64,000 nucleotides of DNA. Origin: Parietaria judaica (Eukaryota; Streptophyta; Magnoliopsida; Rosales; Urticaceae). Within the stretch, counting starts at the first letter, position 1, and the number at the start of each line of letters is the position of its first letter. The stretch is from NCBI GenBank assembly GCA_954871525.1, contig OX940865.1, positions 21,312,420 to 21,376,419 of the forward strand, given 5' to 3'. Below, piece after piece: positions 23,240 to 35,795 of the stretch. The notes under the pieces were generated by a model. That model did not search any database. It was not told where the DNA came from and saw only the letters and a program-made list of their open reading frames with translations. The translations under genes were made by a program, and so were the position numbers.

Positions 23240-25125
23240 TATCAATCCGAGCCTAGTTGGTTTGGGGTTTCCGAGCCTGAGGTTGGGAAAGTCCGCTGGT
23301 TTATTGGAGAGGGCAAAACCGTCAGTTCACTGTACGCGGCTCGACACGTAAAGCGGTCTTGATTGGCTACCCTCGAACGTTGACTTGACTTTTTACTCTT
23401 AAGTTTCACACGGCTTTGTTGTTGGTGAGTTATTGTATTTGTAGAGCGCATAGAGCCAATCGAACCGTGCCACGTCATTGCTGTGAGAATTATGTTTTTG
23501 TCTTCTTTCTTGTTTTTGATTTTTGAGTTATAGTTTAAAAATCTGTACATAACATGAGTATATCATGTAAATAGTAATTTTATTATTGATATTTTTTTTT
23601 CAAAATTGTTGAAAATTTAATAAAATAGCCTTGCTCTTTTGTTATTATTCAAAGAAAATAATATTATTGTTAATGTATTATTAGTAAGGTGAAGCTGAGA
23701 CTAGAAAACAATTTTTTTTTTCGAACCCAATTTCAATTGAATCGAGCTTACAAAACTCAAGATTAGAAATAATGTTTGGTATTGATTGAAATTCTTGATG
23801 AATAAAAAATCAATTTCTTTAAGGTCCTGAATCAATTTTGACATCTAATCGTATCGTCATTCGAGTATGGATCGAGCCAAAATCAGGAACCATTACCTAA
23901 ATTTGACGTCCTATGTTTAGGTGGTATTACATAATAATTTGAATTATGAAAGTATTCATTCTTAATACGCACATAAATATCTAATTATGGGAGTAAAAAG
24001 AAATCCTGAATTGGTATAATTCTATTTTCTCCTATTTCTCACTATAAAAAAAAAAGGGTCTAATAATGATTTTACTAATTGTTCATTTTGTCACTTAAAG
24101 ATATGGAATGGAATAGGTGAATTTCTTGGTATCAAATCATTCAATTTTGACTTGAGGAATGCAATATGGTTTTGTTAATTAGTTTGCGCTTTACAGAAAG
24201 AATTTGCCCTTGTTGTAATTATTTATTTAATTTTAACCATTGTGTTAGGCTCAAAATCGCATTGGATTGGCCTTATCCGAAATTAATAATAATAATTATC
24301 ATGTGGGGCCCACTTCCATGTGAGCACGACTAGTGAGAAGAAGTGAGAACACCTAATCCACGATCAGCCTGAAACGTGTAACTTAATCCAACGGTCAATA
24401 TGATGTCTCAAATAATGACGTGGCATTCAAGTGGTGGTGGGACCGACTTAGGTATCATCTAACCCCAATTATGCGCATTCTACACATGGTTTGTTGAGGT
24501 CGGTACTCGCTGATAATATGTGAAAAGACGATACGGGGCATATGAGAACTGTGTTAATTTATATATAGAATAATTGGCAATAATGGCCCTTGAACTTTAC
24601 ATGTGAATACACTTTGCTCCCTCGATTTTAATTTTAGACTTAAATTTAGCTTATATTTTTTTAAAGGAAATTGTACCAAATGTCTAATTTTGTGTCAAAA
24701 CTTTTAAGAAATGCCTATCTATGAGAGTAAAAAATACAAACAATAGGCAGTTTTAAAAAAAAATTAACACAAAATGAGCATTTCGTTCATTTGCCCTAAT
24801 TTTAAAAGTAGCAAATTTTCTCCTATACGGTAAAAATGACTATATTTATTTAACTTTTATGTAATTCATGACTTCAATAATATTTTTTCATCAATATTTT
24901 TTTTTTCAATAATTTCTATCTGAACAGATTGTAAAAATTTTGTAAACAATTACCAATTGATTAAAATACATTTGAAAAAGTTATTTATATATATATATAT
25001 ATATGAAATATGTGAAGGAACAATGTTTTTTATAAGTATAAACACATTGCTTTTCTTAAAGAAAAAAAATACAATTTAATGGGTAAATAACACCGACATA
25101 TAAAGCTGAGATTGGATTATGAACA

Positions 25126-25204
<79 letters not shown>

Positions 25205-25810
25205 CACTGTATTTATAATGGATTATGAATATGCCAACCAAAAGGTAGACACATATAATCATACACTAATACCAAGTGTCATCTACAATATTATTATTGC
25301 TTCAAAGATGATAGCAACAAAGAAGAGAATTTGTATTTGTGGGGTAGATTTTGATTTAAGCTTTTCAGGTTCATTGTCACTTGAGTTTGTTGCCATTTCT
25401 TCATTCACTAAGGTGGGTCCTACTGCATCTTATAATGATGCACACTTAGTGTCAAATTAGGAAGATAAATATATACTTCTACGATTTAACCCACACATAT
25501 ATGTATCAAATGCCAATATATAAAATCAATGCTTTCAATTTAACAGTGGCCATGAAAAAGTAAATTTTAAGTTGAGTAAATTGTGGTTTAATTTTGTGGA
25601 GTTCCTTAGGTCTTGATAGGAAATAATTCAAATTGTCAAATTGATTTTGACTGCAAAACTCGGAGAGACAAAAAGAAAAAAAAATATATATATCTTATTA
25701 AATTATATAGGGAATTTTGTTTTTGTTTTTATATGCGCAACATTTATTTTTGGCAAAAAATACATTTAAATTTAAAAAACAATTAAAATATACCCTCAAT
25801 TTTTTTTAAA
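23240..25810. other. Intergenic AT-rich region
   Basis: No gene found. It contains the ERD15 upstream region with a GC-rich part to ~23,480, and the microsatellites listed separately. Confidence 0.5.
25129..25204. repeat. Compound (TA)n-(GA)n microsatellite
   Basis: A run of ~26 TA units is directly followed by ~12 GA units. A shorter (TA) run lies at ~24,987-25,003. Confidence 0.9.
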
Positions 25811-26800
25811 GGGTAAACTGCGGCTAATGTACCTAATGTTTGATCTTTTGCGAATTATGTACCAAGTGTTTATTTTTGGTGGCTAATGTACCCAATGTTT
25901 GATCTGTTAGATATTTTCGTGTTTTCCGTTAGTTGACCGCTAGAGAGTTATCCTCCTCTATATGCACACTTTTTGTATTTTTGACATAACTCACTCATTG
26001 TTTGTCCAAATTTTATGCATGACCTATGGTTGGAAAGAAAAGAGATAGATCTACAACTTTTATGTTTTAAGTTTTGTAAAATAAGTTTTCGAAAAATACG
26101 AAATTTCAAATACAACGTAAAATTGGACGTAAGTTTAATGCAAAATATTTGTTCCGAGAAACTTTTACTATAATTAATGACTTTTTATGATGAAATGTAA
26201 AACTAAAAAGTTGTAGATAAATATTTTATCTTTCCAGCGGATGTTTATTTATAAATTTTGGACAAAAGATGAGTAATTTATCCCAAAAATATGAAAGATT
26301 AATTCACATCACATATTTCATATTTTTGGCATAACTCACTCGTTTTTTATCCAAAATTTATAAATAAACACTCGTTAGAAAGATAAAAATATATCTAAAA
26401 TTTTTTACTTTTACGTTTCACCATATAAAGTCATTAAATGTATTAAAATTTGCTTGAAATAAATATTTTGTATTAAACTAACGTCTAATTTTACGTTGTA
26501 TTTGAAATTTCGTATTTTTATAAAACTTATTTTACAAAACTTAAAACAATAAAGTTGTAGATCTATCTCTTATCTTTCTAACCATAGGTCGTGCATAAAT
26601 TTTGGACAAAAAATGAGTGAGTTATGTCAAAAATACAAAAAGTGTACATGTAGATGAGGATAACTCTCTAACGGTCAACTAACGGAAAATACGAAAATAT
26701 CTAACAGATCAAACATTGGGTACATTAGCCGCCAAAAATAAACATTGGGTACATAATTCGCAAAAGATCAAACATTGGGTACATTAGCCGCAGTTTACCC
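25811..26800. mobile_element. Foldback non-autonomous element, copy 2
   Basis: A 990-bp inverted-repeat element of the same family as 10,017. It begins GGGTAAACTGCGGCTAATG and ends with its inverse. It is flanked by a perfect 9-bp TTTTTTAAA duplication (25,802-25,810 and 26,801-26,809), as expected for a MULE-mobilised element. No coding capacity. Confidence 0.85.
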
Positions 26801-26809
26801 TTTTTTAAA

Positions 26810-27883
26810 AACAACTAAAAATGAAAGCCAGGGGTGTAAAAAATAACTAAACAATATTTGTCAAGTAACTAAGGTGATGACATATTGTTATTATATCGCT
26901 TTATAATTGCTTTTTTTTGTTGTCTCGAGTGATGTTTTTTTAGTACAAAATACAGCCAGAAACTGATCGGATCCAAAATTTGTCTATAAGGTTTTGGACC
27001 AACCTTCTCTTTTTCTCTGCATGGATGGGCAGAGAAGGCTTAAATTAGAAAAAACGAGCTATAGTCTTTATTAATAAATAACTTTGGAGCGAGCTGTAAT
27101 CTTATTTAACTTTTTCCGTTCATAGTCCTAAGGCTGACTAATCTCAAAAAAGTCATTAGGCCGGACCGGTGGACAATCGCTGCCAATTTGCGGATTTGAC
27201 CTGGCCAGTTCAACCTTTAAAAGGAATGAATTAATTGCAGCCATATACATAAAATTTTGGTGAAAACGTTGAATGCAATATTTGTATTATATTAAAAGAT
27301 CGAATAATAATATATCAGCGAGATAGAGAAGGGGAAAAATACTTTTTTTTGCAATAAATTTACTAGTATTATAAGTTTTAAATATTTGTTGGACTCCTGC
27401 CGTATTTTATATGCGATAAATGCAGTGTAAAAGATCGAAAACGTGATTAAACCTCAATTGAAGCGTACTGGTAATGGCTATAACGCTATCGTGTTAAGCG
27501 ATACTAATATCCGATTTTAAAAAAATACCGGAGTTCTAAAAGTAAAGCGCATCCGATTTTTATGTAAAAAAAAAGTTTCGGTCTTTTTTATTATTATTAT
27601 TATTATAATAATAGATCAAACTGCCTATAAAGTAAAGTGTCTAATATGTATGAATAAGTAAATTTCAATGCTATTATTAACTAATAAATATTTATAGGGA
27701 ATTAAAATAAATAATTACGAACTATAATGAAGTGCCCGTCAAAACGCTGCGTTTCACGGCCCGTCGACGCCATTGATGCTCTCCGCGAGCCCTCACTTCA
27801 CTCGGAGCTCCGCAGTCCAACCATGGCGTCGGATTCGATCGACTCTTGCTTGAAACTTCGCTGCTAAGCACGACTAGGAGGTA
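26810..27883. other. Intergenic region and GPI1 leader
   Basis: AT-rich with no gene to ~27,730. From there GC rises into the probable GPI1 promoter and 5' leader. Confidence 0.45.
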
Positions 27884-30800
27884 ATGAAGTCCCGAAAGTG
27901 CAGGATTTGGTGGCCGAAGGACCTCTCTCTTGCCGAGCCACCGGTCTCCGACGCCTCGTTGTTCGGCTGGTTCGTCTCTTCTTCTGCGGACTCCGTCGAC
28001 GTCGTCGTCGCGTTTTCCTGCAACCAAGAGCGTCTTCCCGATTCGCAACTCGCTCTTGAGGTACCAAAAATTCACGAAATCCACCGAAAGTTGTTCTTTC
28101 TTCGCAAATCTGCATGAGAAATTACGAGAAATTTATTGATTAAACGTGCTCTTTGTACTAACTAGACGATTTGGTATAGCTATAGAGCTCTTTTGGTTCA
28201 GAGATTTTAGCTGCAAATTATGTCTGTGAATGTATGTGTATGAGCTTTGAGTTGATGTGAATTTGGATCGTTTCAGGGACCAATTTGTTGAGCTTGATCA
28301 ATGTATAATGTTATCACTATGTTTAAGCATGAACGCGGAATTAGGTTTAAACTTCTTCCCCATGTTCCTCTTCACAGTTTAAATAGGCTGCTTTAGGTGT
28401 AAACATATGAGCTCGAGTGTCTAACATGTTACGACCCGAGATCTTGATCTCGTAACGCGAGCTGTTGCCTCCCTTTTACGAACCGGTTGCCATAATTCGA
28501 GACCGAGTTTCCACTAAGCTCCTCGTTGAGGATTCTCCTTTGGTTAGTCTTACCCAAGTGAGGATCCGATCCGTAACACACTACATGTTGAGTGTAGAGA
28601 TAAAAGAAATTTGTTAGTTATTACAATGAAATGGGTTTTGAATTGAATGACTGTTTGACGAAATCATATGCTTACTCTTTAGCAGGGATTACTCCGTGAA
28701 ACAAACGAGAAGATGGCAGTATTGTTACAGGAGAAATCAGTGTTCTCTTTAGTGGGTCATTTTAGGGCTGATTTTAGCACAAACGGCTCATCGGAAAGAG
28801 CAGAAAACGAAGATCGTAGGTTGAAGTCTTCAACTAGTGGAAATGTTGATGCCCATACGACTACTGGAAACAATTATATCAAACTTGCTTGTAAGTCGCA
28901 AGAAAGGTTTGGAAGAGAAGCTTTTTGGATCCCTAAATTGCATTACATGCGGTGGAACGGTCGAACAGAATCACAATGTGATGTTCACGTATGTAAGTCA
29001 TGTTTTCTTTTGGTCATATTGCTTTTTTGTCTTTTTTTTTTTAGTTATTCATATTTCATACAGATCCTCTGGTTTGATTTTTAGTTGATAATCTATGAGA
29101 TACCAATCCATGGTGGCCACCATTTCTCAATATCCTATCGGAATTCAGCTGAAAAAGAGAAAGCTCCTCGAACAAACCCTAATTGGGTTGACAAACTTCA
29201 TCGAAAGCAGCCACTATGTGACATGGTAAACAACTTTTAGATATATTTCAGTGGTCTAGGTCTGATAGTTTTCAGTTTTAATTTGCTCCCCTTTTTTTTT
29301 CATTCGCATTTACAGGAAACAGTCGTTTTGGGACTTAATAGTGCCATGGCTGCTCGGATATTGTTCCAGAAACAGTTCAATCCTAACGGATATTTTTCAC
29401 GGTACGAATTCAACTGTTTTCCTACATATATCATAGTGTAAAATGCAATTAAATTTAATCTTACCTAATAGTTGCCTTGCAGGTTTCTTGCATTTTTGTG
29501 GCATGTATTTGCTATTTCGGTAGCTTCGTTGTTCACTGTACTGTATGTCATACTTCAAACCCTTCACAATCTCTTGAATTGTGGATCAAGATCATGGATA
29601 CACACCACATCTACAAACGTATTCAACTATACCTGGCTAAACATTCAATTCCGCTGCTCACAAATCTTGTATTGGCCAATCACCCTCCAGGATAGGGGAG
29701 CTCGGTAATATTAACTTTCCATCTAAATTTATTAGCTTTTATGTTCTGATAAATTTTGATGATATTCCAATAAGTATTTATATTTTGGTTAAGGAATTGA
29801 ACCTGGAATTTGATAACTAGTTGTTCGGAACATAACTTGTTTTTTAGTCTCTTTTTGAAGCATAATCATATCGTTGCGGTGTTTATTTATTTAGACACTG
29901 TTTGATACCTAAATTCTTTTTAACTTGTGTAGAATTCTCCAAGTGCGCTGGGTGAGAACTAGGAAATTGTTAAAAAAGTTAAAATTGTTACATATGGCCT
30001 AGGTGTTCAAGACTCATCTATCTGGAAAACTCCTGTCCCAATTTTTAGCTGTAAAAGTTTCTGAACTTTTTATGGTAAATGCCTTTAATATTGTAGTTCT
30101 ATATTTTTTTCTCAGTATTTATAATTTAGCTGAGCGTTATATTATTATTTGGACATGCTATTTTTATTTGGAATATAAACTTTGAAAATCAGATTTGGGA
30201 AAGTTGTGTTTCTCATCGAATGAATTGGGTATAAACACCCTAATTACAAGAAAGTGAATTGTGGTATTAAACTAGAACAACTATACATTATTCTACATAA
30301 ACAATTGCATGTAATTATTATTTGGATGTTATTTATATTTCTTAAAACCTGTAGGGTTACTGTTTTTTTCTTTTCTTCTTTTTTAACAGTAATGGTTTGA
30401 TTAACCGGAAAATGGGCACCGGTCATGCCCCTTAATGTGCTTTGGATCTGATATTTCTTCTTCAATGACTAAGGTCCCAATCATGTGCTGAATATGCCGA
30501 GAAAGCTGCTCTACAGAGGCATTCCATATGGTCAAGTCTAGCAGCTGATGTCATTTTGGGAAATTTTCTCGGGTTTGCACTCTTGTGTTCCGCTGAATCT
30601 GCCAGTTCATCGATTATTAATTTTTCTGAGGATTTTACGAATGAGTTATTGCGTTCGGGATGTGTATGGCTGATGGGAGTCCCTGCCGGGTTTAAGCTAA
30701 ACACGGAATTGGCAGAAGTACTTGGCATCATATCTCTTACCGCGATCCAAATTTGGTCAACGCTTTGGGTTTTTGTGGGTTCCAATTTGACTCTATTCAT

Positions 30801-31891
30801 AAAAGGCCTTGCTATATTGGGTATTGTCTGTGGTGCGACTATACCTTTGGCAGTGGTCATAGATTTTATTTCTTTAGCCACGATACACGTGTCAACTATT
30901 CATAGCTTGATCTCGGTCTTGTACTCGACGCAGATACAAGTGATTGCCTCTCTGTGGCGCCTTTTCAGGTATTGTTCGTGATTTTTATAAAAAATTATTT
31001 TTCTCATTCTAAGTAGTTAGAGATTCTTACCATCTTTCCTGAACTTCACGGGAGTTTTTTACCAGAGGGCAAAAGTGGAATCCTCTTCGTCGGAGATTAG
31101 ATAGCTATGACTACACCGTAAAGCAGCACGTGGTTGGGTCCCTTCTGTTCACGCCACTCCTACTTCTATTACCGACGACTTCGGTTTTCTACATCTTCTT
31201 TAGCATCTTGGACACAACTATTAACCTAGTCTCTGTACTGATTGGAGCCACAATATCCATCATTCATGCCACGCCTTTTGTCAAGGTCTTTCTACGATTG
31301 ATCAAGCCGAGAAGGTTTCCATCGGGCATATGGTTTGACGTCAAGTCGTACCATGATTATGTCACCGATTCTTCTGAGAGTAGTCTAAGGAGAAAGGACA
31401 CAAGCAAAGAAAGTTCATCTGTCATGGTTTCATTTCTCCACAGCAACTTCATGACTCCGGGTGAGAAATACGGATCCGTAACATTTTTATTTAGATAGTT
31501 TCCTTGTGGCCTCATGCAACGCATCAAACTGTTGAAGTGCTCCGTAAACTAGAATACTTCGAATTGTCGTGTTTCAGGACAAGTAGTGTTGCCGCACTAC
31601 AGAAACGTCCTCTCTGGTATATCTCGGTCGTCTATAGCTGTTTCTGCACGAGGGCTGCTTACCGGAAAAAGGTGATCTCAAATCATCTACTTCCGAATGA
31701 TATAATTGTCGAGCCATCGATTATTCTAGCCATTAATTCTAACTTCTGGGTAAAACTTATGCTATCTTGTCGTTCTTTGCAGAATAGGGCCGTCATCTGC
31801 GGTGGCAGTTCCTTCATTGAAGCCATGGATATCGATTCCGAGCAGAGAGTATTGGCGATTATGCCGCGATTCAATCATGGAATGCTACTAA
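27884..31891 (+). CDS. GPI1: GPI1/PIG-Q-like subunit of GPI-N-acetylglucosaminyltransferase
   Basis: Nine exons: 27884-28060, 28686-28988, 29085-29225, 29316-29401, 29483-29704, 30474-30968, 31066-31460, 31578-31671 and 31783-31891 (stop). They total 2,022 bp, 673 residues, all in frame. The start gives MKSRKCRIWWPKDLSL, typical of the plant family. The middle is polar (KLHYMRWNGRTES, then IIYEIPIHGGHHFS). From residue ~230 there are several hydrophobic, probably membrane-spanning segments, with the conserved FKLNTEL motif between them and HVVGSLLFTPLLLLLPTT further on. Gpi1/PIG-Q stabilises the ER complex that makes GlcNAc-phosphatidylinositol, the first step of GPI-anchor synthesis. The Arabidopsis relative At3g57170 is adjacent to BPG2 (At3g57180), so gene order is conserved except for ERD15 here. 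Confidence 0.9.
28430..28590. repeat. Possible transposon remnant in GPI1 intron 1
   Basis: A GC-richer block (ACGACCCGAGATCTTGATCTC onward, quoted here only in part) sits within an AT-rich intron and contrasts with it in composition. Identity is unknown. Confidence 0.25.
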
Positions 31892-32785
31892 GCATGATCA
31901 TTCTTCCTTGATTTTGACTAATTGATCTTCCACTCATGCTATATTCCTACAGTTTTAGTTTGGGGTTAAATTTAACTGTTTTGGTGGATCAATTTGATAA
32001 AATATTTTTTTAGAAGTCAAATTGTTGTTAGTGGAAGGTGTTCATCAATTCAATAGTTGTGACTTGTGAGTAGCGACTACACATTTATCATATTATTCAT
32101 GTCAACTTTCTTAAATGTAAGATTGAAATACTTAAGTGATAACAAAATTAACATGATATGGTATATGTCGATTTTAATAATTTCCTTGCAAAATATGAAC
32201 CACAACACAAATAAGGGAAACTATATCAATATTCTATATCGATACGCTCATTTTTTTTTTTTTGCAACTTAACTTACAAAACTATATCAATATTCTATAT
32301 CGAAGTTGAAAAGTTTTATTTTATCTTCAAAATAAAATTCGAAAGGACGAATTTGAAGTTATGAAAATACAAACACTCTACATGATATGAATTTGACGGA
32401 AATTATCGATTTTTTTACCAAATCCTTTGAAATTATATTTTTATTATTGAGCATAGAAATTCAGATTACCAATTAATAATACATACAAATAATACCTGGA
32501 TATGATAATCATTTCTATTAATTTCAATATTGTTAAAAGATTAAATATGTAAATATATATAAGACATTTTACTGAAGAAGAAGAAGAAGAAGAAAATAGA
32601 GGACTATGAATCACACGTGCTAAGCCAAAGCTAGGGTTTAACGGGTTTTAGGAACAGAGCGAACTCTCTCTCTCTCTCTCTCTCCATTGATTTGAGCTCA
32701 TTCCTCCATTTCCATTGATTCCTCTTCCCAAGCTTTCTTCTCTGATCGTCGTGTATCAGGAGAAGAGGGTTCACTCGCCATTGAA
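31892..32785. other. Spacer and leader of the DYW gene
   Basis: AT-rich. It ends with a (GAA)n run at 32,573-32,594 and a (CT)n run at ~32,663-32,684 in the probable 5' leader of the next gene. No other gene is seen. Confidence 0.6.
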
Positions 32786-35044
32786 ATGTACGCGAAGAGA
32801 CCAACGATTCCCACACCTAAATCGCTCGCAGTTCTTTACAAGGTATGTTCTCCGAGAATCGAATCTTCAGATCGTCGCAAAGCCTTATTCGTTTCGCGAA
32901 GATATCTCAGCAGTGCCGCGAATTTTGCCGATTTCCAAAACCCTGGTTATGGGTATCAATCGGAAGCCAGCTCCGAAGGTGGTCGAAACCCTAATATCCA
33001 GACTCACTCTGGATTCGGGAATGATCCAAGGCGTGGACAAGCTCAGAGCCATGTGAGTTATAGGGACGGTTTTGGAAATTCGAGTTTCGAGAATTCGATT
33101 GGTAGAAATGGGAGCTTAGGTGGAGTGCAGAGCAATGGCGATTTGCGGAGGAATTCAGATGGGTTTAACCAGAGTTATGGCGGTGTTTATGGTGAGAACT
33201 TTAGTAATAGTAATTCCGGCTATTCAACTGGGCGAAATGAGGGGCATTTGCGGCAAAATTACGATGGTTCATACCGAGAGAGCATCGGCAATTCTAATTT
33301 TAAAAGTCCAAAAGGAGAAAGCGGGAGGCTCGACGGGATCAGCGCGCAAAATGGCGGAGGTTCTCAGCAACACTCGACTGGGTTTTACCAGAATCATGGC
33401 GGTGCTCGTTCGGAGAGCATTACTAATGGAACTTTTGGAAGTTCAAATGGAGACTCGAGAGGTGATTCTGGTCGAAACGATGGAGGGTTGTATCAGGGCC
33501 GGTTCGACATGACTGGTTCACGGGGATGGAGTGGAAACACGCCGAAATCGTATAATGCTTACCAAGGGGGACACGTGGAAACGAGACAACACAACCATCA
33601 TAGCGACCCAGGGTTTCAAGGAAATCAAAACGGGAATCACGCCAAGGCCTTTACACAGTTTCAGCAGAGCTCGAATTCTCATTTCTCGGGAAACGCTGGA
33701 ATTCAAGAATACAACCCTAGTTATGGCGATTATAGGCAAAATAATCAGCAAAACTGGAATGGGTTCAATGGTACAATGGCGAACACTGAAATTTCACCAT
33801 CATATATGCACCCTGAAGGAGTATCGGGTGGCGTTCCCATAAGTGCCCCAGATCCTGATCCCTTGGAGAACTTCGACGGTTTCTGTAAGGACCGGAAACT
33901 GAAGGAAGCTGTAGAGGTTTTGAAGTTGCTCGAGGAACAGAAAATTCCCATGGACTTGCCACGATATTTGAAGTTAATGCAGCTCTGCGGAGATTTTGAA
34001 GCATTAGAAGAAGCGAAAGCCGTTCATGAAGACATTGTAAAGTCCCAGCCCAATCTCGAGATAAGCACTTACAACAAAATCATGGAAATGTATTCACGAT
34101 GTGGTTCCATGGAAGACGCAGCAGCGGTTTTCAACAAGATGCCGGAGCGAAATCTAACATCATGGGACGTTATGATAACAGGGCTTGCGAAGAACGGGTT
34201 CGGGGAAGAGGCCATTGACCTTTTCACCGAGTTTAAACTAGCAGAAAGAAAACCGGACGGTCAAATGTTCATCAGTGTTTTCTATGCTTGTGGTGTCGTT
34301 GGAGATATAAACGAAGGAATGTGTCATTTCACGTCTATGAGAAATGATTTTGGAATCGTCCCAACAATGGATCATTACGTAAGTATCGTCAATATGCTAG
34401 GAAGTACAGGCTACCTCGACGAAGCCTTGGAGTTCATCGAGAAGATGCCATTAAAACCGAGTGTAGATGTTTGGGAAAGTCTGATGAATTTATGCAGAAT
34501 TCACGGGCACAAAGAGCTTGGCGATCGTTGCGCTGAGCTCATTGAGCTTCTAGAACCTTCCCGTCTGAACGAGCACTCAAAATCAGGGCTTATCCCAGTT
34601 AAAGAGTCCGATCTTATGAAAGAAAAGGAGAAGAAGAAAGCTAAGAATCTCTTGGAAGTTAGGAGCCGGGTCCATGAATACCGAGCCGGAGATACATCGC
34701 ATCCGGAAAACGACAAGATCTACGCGAAACTGAGGGGTATGAGAGAGCAAATGAAAGAGGCGGGTTATATCCCCGAGACGAGATTCGTTTTACACGACAT
34801 CGATCAAGAAGGCAAAGAAGAAGCGCTTCTCGCTCACAGCGAGAGATTAGCCGTCGCCTATGGCCTCCTAAGCACTTCTGTTCGTTCGCCGATCAGGATC
34901 ATCAAGAACCTCCGCGTTTGTGGCGATTGTCACACTGCTCTGAAGATCATTTCGAAGATCGTTGGAAGAGAACTCATCATACGAGATGCCAAGAGGTTCC
35001 ACCACTTCAAAGACGGTCTGTGCTCGTGCCGAGATTACTGGTGA
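32786..35044 (+). CDS. MEF8/MEF8S-like PPR-DYW RNA-editing factor
   Basis: An intronless gene of 752 residues. Residues 1-45 are Arg/Ser-rich and look like a mitochondrial presequence. Residues ~50-350 are low complexity, rich in Gly, Asn, Ser and Gln. Only a short PPR tract follows (~360-590): for example [19 protein letters not shown] and [19 protein letters not shown]. After E-type motifs comes a DYW deaminase domain (~627-752) with the zinc/catalytic HSE (~684) and CxxC (CGDCH, ~712), ending in DYW. DYW proteins deaminate C to U in organelle transcripts. The short tract and sequence fit the MEF8/MEF8S group, whose members edit or assist at many mitochondrial sites. The start is the first ATG after the CT-rich leader. 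Confidence 0.85.
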   Translation: MYAKRPTIPTPKSLAVLYKVCSPRIESSDRRKALFVSRRYLSSAANFADFQNPGYGYQSEASSEGGRNPNIQTHSGFGNDPRRGQAQSHVSYRDGFGNSSFENSIGRNGSLGGVQSNGDLRRNSDGFNQSYGGVYGENFSNSNSGYSTGRNEGHLRQNYDGSYRESIGNSNFKSPKGESGRLDGISAQNGGGSQQHSTGFYQNHGGARSESITNGTFGSSNGDSRGDSGRNDGGLYQGRFDMTGSRGWSGNTPKSYNAYQGGHVETRQHNHHSDPGFQGNQNGNHAKAFTQFQQSSNSHFSGNAGIQEYNPSYGDYRQNNQQNWNGFNGTMANTEISPSYMHPEGVSGGVPISAPDPDPLENFDGFCKDRKLKEAVEVLKLLEEQKIPMDLPRYLKLMQLCGDFEALEEAKAVHEDIVKSQPNLEISTYNKIMEMYSRCGSMEDAAAVFNKMPERNLTSWDVMITGLAKNGFGEEAIDLFTEFKLAERKPDGQMFISVFYACGVVGDINEGMCHFTSMRNDFGIVPTMDHYVSIVNMLGSTGYLDEALEFIEKMPLKPSVDVWESLMNLCRIHGHKELGDRCAELIELLEPSRLNEHSKSGLIPVKESDLMKEKEKKKAKNLLEVRSRVHEYRAGDTSHPENDKIYAKLRGMREQMKEAGYIPETRFVLHDIDQEGKEEALLAHSERLAVAYGLLSTSVRSPIRIIKNLRVCGDCHTALKIISKIVGRELIIRDAKRFHHFKDGLCSCRDYW

Positions 35045-35795
35045 ACAGAATCGGAATTCTCCAAGAGAAAACTATGACGGTTCTGATAATAAAATCCAGC
35101 TTCAATGTGCCTAATTATACTTCTGTTCTACAGTAGCAGGCCGGCTTTGCCCGATCCGAAACCTGCAAAATCTGTCAAAAGCGGGTTTTTGTAGGTTTAA
35201 TAGGCTTTTTAAAAGGGTCTAGGCATTCGAACAACTATCTTGAAATTAATTTTTTGTACAATTGAAAGAGCCAAGTCCTTATTGGAAACCTTCATAGATT
35301 ATTTTGGACTTGAGAAATTCGTGTTATAGATGTTGAGTATATATTCATGTTATATTGTAGTGAACATAATTTAAAAACTGTCCTTTGTGTCCATTAAAAT
35401 TGGTAATTGTTAAAAATGTTTCTACAAAATGGATATTTCGTTAATAAATCTTTCCTTTTAACTACTGATAATAAGAATTTTCTTTGAAAAACTCTTATAG
35501 TAATTGAGGAACGTTTTCTGAGTAAACATTTGTTTTCTTATAAGTAATTATTAATGTGTTATCTAATAATCAATTTATTCACCTTAATATCATATACTAT
35601 ACTTAAAAATTCTTATACATATAAATATAATAAATAATTTAGTGATATTTTAGTAAATAGTGATGTGGCTAAGTAGTAAGTAATCATCTGAGCAACCTTC
35701 GGTTAAATGTTATTTCCTTAGTTTGTTTCCTAGAATTGGCTATTTCATTGCTTAAAACCATGAAACTGACTCTGCTCAACAACTTATTAACCGGC
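35045..35795. other. Convergent spacer between the DYW gene and the maturase
   Basis: AT-rich 3' flanks of two convergent genes. No gene seen. Confidence 0.5.

Noticed and set aside
25119..25460. 113-codon frame beginning in the TA/GA microsatellite
   Set aside because: The first part is translated simple repeat, and the rest has no recognisable domain.
32630..32816. Minus-strand 61-codon frame before the DYW gene
   Set aside because: Translated from the CT microsatellite and leader of the DYW gene.
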